A stretch of 64,000 nucleotides of DNA from Zingiber officinale (lineage: Eukaryota; Streptophyta; Magnoliopsida; Zingiberales; Zingiberaceae): assembly GCF_018446385.1 (NCBI RefSeq), contig NC_056004.1, positions 26,604,492 through 26,668,491 on the forward strand. The letters are read 5' to 3'. The notes under the pieces were generated by a model, which saw only the letters and a list, made by a program, of their open reading frames with translations, was not told where the DNA came from and searched no databases. Positions 56,190 through 64,000 of the stretch are shown here, one piece after another; the first letter of the stretch is position 1; each line of letters begins with the position of its first letter. The translations under genes and the position numbers were made by a program.

Positions 56190-59175
56190 TCAATTAGTCT
56201 CCTCATCATGAGGAGCATCAGCATCATCAGCTGAAGGAGTGGGTCCCTGAGGTGGCATGCCGCTGCTCGAGGATGGATAGCCCGGGAAATCATGCGGAGG
56301 TGGGTATCTGGCCATCCATCCCATAATCGCCTGATGTGTCGCCCACTGCTGACTGCGTAGATCATCGTAGCGCTGGTCAATCCGAACGCGCAGCCCGTGG
56401 TGCTCAGCAACTAGCAGCTTATCGTGCCGATCAATGCGACTCTCCAGCTCGGCGATCTGCCAGCGCAGATCAGGATCTGCCTTGTTAGGATCGATGGTCG
56501 CGGCTAGAGAGGGGGGTGTGAATAGCCGACCCCAAATCTCGTTCGTTTCGTTCTACAAATCAAGGTTAGCGCAGCGGAAATAAAAACAATGAAACAAAGA
56601 CAAGAAATCAAACCTCAATACGCGTCGACGTAACGAGGTTCGGAGATGAAACTCCTACTCCTCGGCGTGTCCGTAAGGTGGACGAAGCCTATTAATCCGT
56701 CGGTGGATGAGTCCCCGGAAACCCGGCTAATAATCACTCCTTCTGGGTGGAGAAACCTCGCCACAATGTCTTGCAATAGCAAGATGAACAGGAGTACAAG
56801 AATACAGCAAGAAACTAAGTACAATACACAAATGTAATAACCCTAGCTTGCCTTCTTGTCGACTGGTTGAAGCAGCAACTTTACGAGACGCCTACAACAG
56901 CAGGAACCCAGTCGAAGAAGCTCACACGAAGCTTCGGAACTCAGCAAAGCTCAATAGCATACCAGCAGCTCAGTAGAAAGAAGAGGAAGAAGAATTAAGA
57001 AAAGTAGCTCCTCAATCCCTTTTATAACCTGCGAAGAAGACACAGAAGAAACTAGCCGTTGCTACGCAATGGCTAGGATGTGGACCGATCAGGCTTCATC
57101 CTGATCAGTCCACAAGGGTCCTGATCGGTCACAAGACCGATCAGGCCCTTCCCTGATCGGTCATGGACCGATCAGGCCCTTTTCCCTCCCGAAGGTGATC
57201 TCCTTCTGATCGTCTCCTGATCGGTCTGCAAACCGATCGGGAATTTCACTGTATGCTACTGATCGATCACTGATCGGTCTGCTGACCGATCAGATAAGCA
57301 ACAGAATGCTTCTGTTTGGTTACTGATCGGTCACCAGACCGATCAGATAACCCAGCGTATCACTGGATCGGTTACCAGACCGATCCAGGTTTAGAGCTCC
57401 CAGCCCTAAACCCTACCTCGTCCGGAGAACGAGCTACCGAGCCCTCTCCGACTTCGCATGCCAAGCTTCCATACTTGGACTTTTCCCGTGCCAAGCTCCC
57501 TGCTTGGACTTTTCCGTGCCAAGTCTCCATACTTGGACTTTTCCCCGTGCCAAGTCTCCATACTTGGGCTTTTCCCGTGCCAAGCTCCCTGCTTGGACTT
57601 TTCCGTTGCCTGGCTTCACTCACAAGGACTTTCACTTTCACCTAGCTTCACTCACTAGAATTTTCACCTGGCTTCACTCACCAGGATTTCCCGACTGCCT
57701 GGCTTCACTCACCAGGACTTTCCGAACTGCCTGGTTTCACTCACCAGGACTTTCCGAACTGCCTAACATCCCAGTTAGGACTTCCCAGTCAAGTATCCGG
57801 TCAACCTTGACCTACTTGACTCTTCTTCATCCAGCCTGATCAGACCCTGATCAGTATCTCTCCGCATGGACAACTGTACCTGCATTGTCCATGTCTACAT
57901 GTCTTTCTGTATTGTCAAACATCGAAACCATGACCAAGGTTTACGCTTGGTCAACTAGGTCAACCTTGACCTACTGGAAATTGCACCAACATGCCTCTCC
58001 ATCGTCAGCAGCAGCAGCAACAGGAGCAGCCGCAACCTGTCATGGAGGTGCCTGTGGTAGCTCACCTAGTGCTATCCTATCCTTCCACTGAACCTCCCCA
58101 TTCTGTCCTATGATGCCAGACTTGGAAAATGCCCGTTTCCCAAGTCTACAGTCCTGCCTGACCATCTTGACTATTCTACCCTTGGAGACATCAATCTGAA
58201 GGGTCTCAAGTCAATCTGTAATTATATGCCCATAAGGCATATAAACAGTGAAGCTGTTTGGCTCACTATAGGAGATGATCGAAGAATAGATGCTAGACAT
58301 GATGTCAAAGTCGAAACGCCGACGCAATCCATAAAGCATCAGGAAATGATATGCTCGGATCTCAGACAAGGGTTTAGATGTGATTGGCAGAAGGCAGTTC
58401 GTGACAATCTTAAAAAGAATGTAATCTGGGGCAGATAATCTCAAGGCTGCAAAAGTAGGAAAATCAACATCTAACTCATCTAGTCCACCCGGTCTAGGAT
58501 GTCCAAAGAAATACTCATAAATGGAGTCAGATGAAATATCAAAAGGAGAAGGTAAGGGGTTTGGTAAGTCAGGATATATAGAAAAGACATTTCCTGAACA
58601 CCTACGGCAAGTAAGATAATCAAAGAAGGCTGAGAAACTGAAATCAAGAGTCTGCTTAGCAACTTTTGTTTTATAACTTACATCATTAGTTTGATGAAGA
58701 TTGTTATAAAACTCAGAGACTAAGTCATAATTGATATCTCGTTCTAAATAGACAAGTGAATCAAGTTTGTAATAGGCAATGATTTCAGATACAGATGGAC
58801 AAAATTCGTCCATGAATTTTCAATCCACAGACCTACAAGGGAGCAATTTGAAGGTCTGTTGTTTAAAGGCTTGTTCAAAATGGTGATTTGGGAATCTCCC
58901 GGAGACAGATGGTTGAGGTCGGGAGGGAGCCTTAGACTTAGACTTCTCAGGCGACTTAGAGGTCCCTTCACCCACTTGTTTCTTCCTAAGGTTTAACAAT
59001 GTGATACAATGGGGCAAATAAGTGAGCACCGGAGCCACCAACAACCGAAAGCCAAAACAAAATGCACAGATACGATGAGAAATGAAACTGAAATGCCAAG
59101 GTGAGTAGTTCTAGAGAAGTATGGAGTTACCTTGGTGCCATTGAGGTATCTTTTGGCTAGGGCTTCGGCGTGCAA
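56190..59175 (-). pseudogene. Extra ORF downstream of copia pol, broken by a solo LTR and stops
   Basis: Sense-oriented ORF between pol and the 3' LTR. The best-preserved part (58813-58211, 200 residues) starts at MDEFCPSV and holds VSEFYNNL, FFGHPRPGG and TVYMPYGHIITD. This arrangement recalls the putative plant transposon protein domain (Pfam PF20167, from memory, unverified). An upstream part (to about 59175) is Lys/Ser/Pro-rich and is separated by a TGA where TGG is likely. The downstream part has another TGA, an Ala-rich stretch, then the LTR at 56483-57991. Beyond it the same frame continues from about 56482 to a stop near 56190, with a charged coiled-coil-like segment and a Pro/Ser/Asp-rich end. 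SIRE elements are known for an extra, env-like ORF at this place. I see no signal peptide, so I do not call this env. Confidence 0.7.
56483..57991 (-). mobile_element. Solo LTR nested in the extra ORF, TGCCT target-site duplication
   Basis: 1,509 bp, flanked by exact TGCCT at 56478-56482 and 57992-57996. On the minus strand it begins TGTTGGTGCAATTTCCAG and ends GGCTATTCACACCCCCC...GATCCTAACA. U3 order: a perfect 9-bp paired module AGTCAAGTA/TACTTGACT with inner GGTCAA/TTGACC (57787-57821), CCTGG-CTTCACTCA-CCAGG modules (57605-57775), GTGCCAAG/CTTGG units (57458-57605), one GAGAACGAGCT block, GATCGGTC palindromes (57080-57390) and the TATA box TATAAAA (57027-57021). Same architecture as the LTR at 4431-6143. 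Confidence 0.93.
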
Positions 59176-59239
59176 AGAGAAGAGAAGAGTTGTGGTGTAG
59201 GAAAGTGTCGGCTAGGGCTTCAGCGTGAAAGAAGAAGAG

Positions 59240-59690
59240 AAAGGATCGGGAAGATTTAAGAGAGATCGGTGTCCAGGTGTCGAAATGATCGGACGGCTGT
59301 CCGATCAGGAGATATCAGAAACTTCCTGATCGGTCACCAGTCCGATCAGGAAACCTCCTGATCGGTCTCTGGACCGATCAGGGAACCTCCTGATCGGTCT
59401 GTAGACCGACAGAAAATGATCAGTAGCCCGCGGACTAACCTGATCGGTCCCTGGACCGATCAGGGAAACTCCTGATCGGTCTGTAGACCGATCAGAAGAT
59501 GATCAGTAGCCCCGCGGACTAACCTGATCAGTCCCTGGACCGATCAGGGAACTCTTCCTGGCGTACAAAACGAACCTGATCAGTCCCTGGACCGATCAGA
59601 TTACAAATAGAGGGTCTAGAGAGATTTTTGGATCGGTCGACAGACAGATCCACCTTCTCCGGGCTGTAGACCGATCAGTGTCTGATACTG
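59240..59690 (-). repeat. GATCGGTC palindrome cluster in the element interior
   Basis: About eight copies of CTGATCGGTC/GACCGATCAG-type inverted repeats with 3-5-bp loops, lying between pol and the extra ORF and ending about 65 bp before that ORF's likely beginning. The same word fills the U3 of the two LTRs at 53801-55689 and 56483-57991. Confidence 0.85.
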
Positions 59691-60324
59691 ACGTTTCTCT
59701 AGTAATTTCAGTAACTGAAATTCATAGAAGTGTTCGATAATTCGTAGAAGTTTCTTCAGTAAAACTTCCAAATTCAGTACCTAGAACCTGAAGAATCTAC
59801 AAGCATAACTATTTCCTAAAGATCATGGTCTGAAATTGTTTATAGCCCGAAGGTTTCAGACATTTAGAAAAACAGACAACTCAAGGCTTGAAACACTGAA
59901 ATTTCCGACCTTGTTATGTTCAGTTTCAAGTTTGTCAAAATATAACCAAATTGCTATCATTATTTCAAGGACTTGTCCTAGTTTCAATCAAAATCATGAA
60001 AAGTATCGGTCAAAGGTATCAAACAGTCCATCAACCAAAGAACCTGAAGAATATATGAGTAAGATCTAGGAACCAAATACATATGAATTATGTAATGGTC
60101 TTCCCCATACTCAATTTATGTCTCGTCAACCTAATTATTCAAGGGATGCATGATACATTTTGAATAATTCGGCTGATCCTAGCATCTCACCCCATTTCTA
60201 GCAAATAAAAATAATTTGTTAAACCTTATAGTTTGTGTGAGATGTTCCCAAGTTGCCCAAATTAATTTCCCAATTCCTCTTGTCATTTTAATGTCCTTGT
60301 CGATCATGATGAAGTCCTAATGGC
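59691..60324 (-). other. Spacer after pol, no gene seen
   Basis: Non-coding interior of the SIRE-type element between the end of RNase H and the palindrome cluster. Confidence 0.6.
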
Positions 60325-63300
60325 CTATTGAGCCAAAAACATTCCCAATTCTCTCCTTAAATGACTAAATTCATTTTCCGGAAGAGGTTTGGTGAAAATA
60401 TCGGCTAGGTTTGACTTTGACTCAACATATGTGAGTGCAATGTCTCCCCTAGCTACGTGATCTCTAATGAAGTGATGACATACTTCAATATGTTTGGTCC
60501 TTGAGTGATGGACTGGATTTTTTGTTAGATTTATTGTGCTGATGTTATCACACAACACTTGCAATCCCTTATATGAAAGCCCATAATCTTCTAGGGTGTG
60601 GATCATCCACAACAATTGTGATACACTCTCTCCCATGGCAATGTATTCAGCCTCGGTTGTGGAGAGAGCAACGCAATGTTGCTTCCGACTTGACCAACTA
60701 ACCAATGATGAACCTAAAAATTGGCAACCCCCACTAGTGCTTTTCCGATCCAATTTGCACCCAGCATAATCGGAGTCGGTATAACCTATCAAATCAAAAG
60801 ACTCAGTACGAGGGTACCAGAGACCTACTCTAATTGTGCCCTTAAGGTATCTCAGAATTCTCTTAACTGCAATTAAATGAGATTCCTTGACACATACTTG
60901 ATATCTAGCGCACATGCCCACAGCAAAAAGTATGTCCGGTCGACTAGCTGTGAGATATAGAAGACTACCGATCATGCTTCTATAGTGCGTTAAATCAACT
61001 GATTTTCCATTCTCATCATTGTCAAGGCGAGTGTTCGTCGCCATTGGAGTGGATACTTCCTTAGAGTCACTCATTTTGAATTTCTTGAGCATCTCTTGAG
61101 TGTATTTTGTTTGATGGATATAAATGTCATCTCGAGTTTGTTTGATTTCAAGTCCAAGGAAGAATGTCAATTCTCCCACCAGACTCATCTCAAACTCACT
61201 TTCCATGTGAGTGATAAATTCATTCAAATAGCCCTTGTTATTTGAGCCACAAATTATGTCATCGACATACACCTGGGCTACAAATATGTTTTCACCATCT
61301 CTACGCAGAAATTGTGTTGGGTCTATTTGACCTCTTACAAAACCCTTTTCTAGTAAGTAAGTTGACAACCTTTCGTACCATGCTCGAGGTGCTTGTTTAA
61401 GCCCATAAAGAGTTTTCTTGAGCTTGTACACGTGGTTTGGAGCTTCGGTATTCACAAACCCCGGTGGTTGTTCAACATAGACCTCTTCTTTAATTAAAAT
61501 GTTTAAGAAAGCCGATTTAACGTCCATTTGATAGAGTTTGAAGCCTCTATGTGCAGCAAAAGCTAGCATTAAACGAATGGACTCTAATCGAGCCACGGGA
61601 GCATATGTCTCATCATAATCGAGGCCTTCGACTTGACTATAGCCCTTGGCTACAAGTCTTGCCTTGTTTCTTACGACTTCTCCCTTTTGGTTTAACTTAT
61701 TTTTGAAGACCCATTTGGTTCCAATAATGGTGGTCTTCTTAGGTCTAGGAACTAAGTCCCACACTTGGCTCCTTGCAAATTGACCTAACTCATCTTGCAT
61801 AGCTATGATCCAATCAGGATCGTGCAATGCCTCATCAACTAATTTTGGTTCGATTTCTGAGATCAAGGCGACCTCATTAGACTCATTTCTAAAGAATGAT
61901 CTAGTCCTAACCCCTTGTTGAATGTCTCCCACAATCTGGTCTTGGGGATGACTAGAGGCTATCCTAGATTGCCTTGGTGTTGGCGGTGCCTCATGAGTGG
62001 TCTTACTAGACACAGGCAAGGGCTCAGTATCAGGCAAAGGATCAGACTGAGCCCTCTCTTGCCTTTGCTCATCATCATCGGAGTCAATTTCGACTCTCCC
62101 TATGTTTTGATCATTTAAACTTAGATTTCTAAGTTCAAATTGAATTTCTCCTACATCCCTTGATTGATCATTTGATTTAGGAATTTCTTCAAATGCTACA
62201 TCCGAGGACTCTTCAATCAATTTAGTCCTATTGTTGTAGATTCGATAGGCTTTGCTGATGAGAGAGTACCCGACTATTATCCATTCGTCAGCTTTAGCCG
62301 TGAACTTTCCAAGATGATCCTTGGTGTTCAAGATAAACACCTTACAACCAAACACCCTAAGATGTTTAATTGTAGGGGGTCTCCCAAACCAAAGTTCATG
62401 GGGAGTCTTTCCTAAAAACCTATGTATCAAGATTCGGTTTTGCACATAGCAAGCTGTATTTACAGCTTCAGCCCATAAGTAACTCGGTAGTGAGTACTCA
62501 TTGAGTATGCTTCGTGCAGCCTCTTGCAAGACTCGGTTCTTTCTCTCCACAACCCCATTTTATTGTGGGGTCCTCGGAGTAGAGAACTCATGCCTATATC
62601 CCTTTTCTTGACAAAATTCTAAAAATCTATGGTTTTGAAATTCTCCACCATGATCACTTCTAATTGTTTTAATTATTGTTGATTTTTCATTTTCAGTTCT
62701 TCTATAAAAAGAAACAAAAACTTCTATGGTTTGATCCTTATTTTTCAAAAAAAAAGTCCATGTATATCTAGTAAAGTCATCAATGATCACTAAGCAATAT
62801 CTACTTCCATTCAATGAAATGACATTACTACAATCAAATAAGTCCATATGCAATAAATCTAAAGCAGTAGATGTACTTACAGCGCTTTTACCTTTATGAG
62901 ACGCTTTTGTTTGCTTACCCTTTTGATATGCATCACATAATTTTGTCTTTTGGTACTTGATGCTTGGTAAGTCTCGCACTAATCCTTTGTTGGCTAGCTT
63001 TCGAATATTCTTCATGTTTACGTGGGCCAACCTCCTATGCCACAGCCATGATTCTTCTTCTTTTGACATGAAACACTTAGCAAAGGCATTAGTAGCAATT
63101 TTAAAAGATACTTGATAAATGTTATCCACCCTTGTGCCTACTAGTACCGTGTCAAGTGTGTCAATGTGTTTGACCAGACATTGACTTGAATGAAACTCAA
63201 TTGTGTAACCCGTATCACACAATTGGCTGATACTTAGGAGATTAAAGGTCATCCCCTTGACTAGAAGGACATTTTTGATTTGGAGACATTCAGATATTTG

Positions 63301-63464
63301 AATATCTCCAACTCCTATAACCTTAAGGCTACCATTATTACCAAAGGACACATTACCTTTATTTTTGTTTTGAATGGTAGTAAAGAGTGACTTGTCCCCG
63401 GTCATGTGCTTGGAGCATCCACTATCAACAAACCAAGTTGATAGATGCTCCCCCTTGACAAATG
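60325..63464 (-). pseudogene. pol: SIRE-type copia pol: protease, integrase, RT, RNase H
   Basis: Polyprotein of a Ty1/copia element, broken by one ochre codon. Protease active site WFVDSGCSKHMTG lies at about 63436-63398. The pre-integrase finger (WHRRLAHVN...LCDAYQKG, about 63043-62912) lacks its last Cys (Tyr instead). Integrase Asp residues are in HMDLF and RSDHGGEF; the catalytic Glu region ERKNR lies just after a TAA (62559-62557), where the family has [11 protein letters not shown], so CAA became TAA. RT is in 62550-60325, with [21 protein letters not shown] and the YVDDI box, followed by RNase H with [13 protein letters not shown] and SRTKHIE, and the end ADIFTKPLP. The 741-codon RT/RNase H block is otherwise open, so decay is recent. 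It cannot make full-length Pol without suppression. Confidence 0.92.
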
Positions 63465-64000
63465 CCTACAAGATACGAAAGACAGATGTTTTAGGTACCC
63501 AAATCTTGGGACCTAATGCATCTACAATGAAAGACCTAGGAACCCATGCCTTGGTCACACCCTTCCTAGTCTCATGAACCCTAGAAGCATGTGATCTACG
63601 AAATTGGGTTCTAGACACTAGGGAAATGAAACTAGACTCCTTAGGTTGATATCCTAACCCAGCCTTGTTGTGGACCGCCCTTTGGGCATTTAGAATCATA
63701 TCTAAGGTCTTAGAGCTATTTGAGAATTTCTCAAGCATTTTCTTGAGTTTCTCAACTTCACTCTTTAAGGCTTTGTTTTCATCCTCAAGAAGCTCTTGAT
63801 GTAGGTCATCAACCTCAACTTCCCTAAGAGTCTTCAAATGTTCTACTTCATCTTTTAATGATTTGATTTCAGTTTTTGATTTCTTAAGCAAAGTAGATAA
63901 ATGAGCAATAGTTCTATAGCATTTTTCTAAGTGAGGAGAAGTTACCTCTTCATCATCCGAAGATGATGAAGCCGCGGCTGATGTATCACTTCCGGAATCC
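63465..64000 (-). pseudogene. gag: C-terminal part of copia gag, truncated by the window edge
   Basis: Open frame continuing beyond the right edge. It begins with a Ser/Asp/Glu-rich acidic segment (to about 63930), then a long coiled coil (Lys/Glu/Leu heptads, about 63900-63710), NKAGLGY, and ends ...WVPRSFIVDALGPKIWVPKTSVF before a TAG at about 63467-63465. The protease region follows in the same frame, so this amber codon separates gag from pol. The same coiled coil and GLGY/WVPK pattern occurs at 1380-1790. The zinc knuckle must lie off-window. Confidence 0.75.

Larger units (their letters stand above)
53801..64000 (-). mobile_element. SIRE-type Ty1/copia element with extra 3' ORF (5' end outside window)
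   Basis: Order on the minus strand: gag (partial, to 64000), protease, integrase, RT, RNase H (ends 60325), a 0.6-kb spacer, a palindrome cluster (59690-59240), an additional ORF (about 59175-56190), spacer, polypurine tract (55703-55690) and 3' LTR (55689-53801). More than 10.2 kb is visible. Polymerase motifs and the extra ORF between pol and 3' LTR fit the SIRE/Maximus lineage. A 1.5-kb solo LTR is nested in it. Several stop codons make it non-functional. Confidence 0.9.

Noticed and set aside
57316-57839. Several overlapping frames on both strands with repetitive peptides
   Set aside because: They derive from the tandem modules of the solo LTR at 56483-57991.

Overview
The window is plant nuclear DNA. 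It holds intron-containing genes with GT-AG splice sites among many LTR retrotransposons, solo LTRs, MITEs, SINEs and a CACTA element. The very GC-rich exons of the amino acid transporter suggest a monocot. The LTR style (TGTTGGTGCA starts, GGCTATTCAC plus C-tract ends) makes me lean to Zingiberales, but that is an impression from memory. I saw no rRNA, tRNA or CRISPR array and no bacterial or organellar genes.

Layout. 1-6.7 kb: a decayed gag-only copia-type element whose 3' LTR contains a nested solo LTR (TSD ACCTT). 8.0-14.5 kb: two MITEs (TSD TCA), a non-autonomous CACTA element (10364-13541) and SINEs, one with an 18-bp TSD. 16.1-16.7 kb: an intact small response regulator gene of the type-C (ARR22/24-like) kind. 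19.4-21.1 kb: an intact three-exon AVT1-like vacuolar amino acid transporter on the minus strand. 20.85-31.9 kb: a recent direct tandem duplication of about 5.5 kb whose left edge lies inside exon 1 of that transporter. The downstream copy therefore carries only the promoter and part of exon 1, and each copy carries the same solo LTR (TSD ATAGA). 33.8 kb: a probable arabinogalactan peptide. 35.4-42.06 kb: a complete SEC61 alpha gene (475 aa) with a solo LTR (TSD ACTTT) in a 3.6-kb intron. 44.1-45.0 kb: an R2R3-MYB gene. 48.0-52.3 kb: two more solo LTRs. 53.8 kb to the right edge: a SIRE-type copia element on the minus strand with 3' LTR, an extra ORF downstream of pol (broken by a solo LTR, TSD TGCCT), pol and part of gag.

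The recognisable genes (signalling receiver, amino acid transport, ER translocon, wall glycopeptide, transcription factor) do not form a pathway. They are ordinary euchromatic genes separated by repeats.

The most unusual signal is in the LTRs. The U3 regions of several different families are built from tandem 15-35-bp inverted-repeat modules whose stems differ from module to module yet stay complementary. These are followed by clusters of a family-specific palindromic word, in several LTRs ending just before the TATA box.
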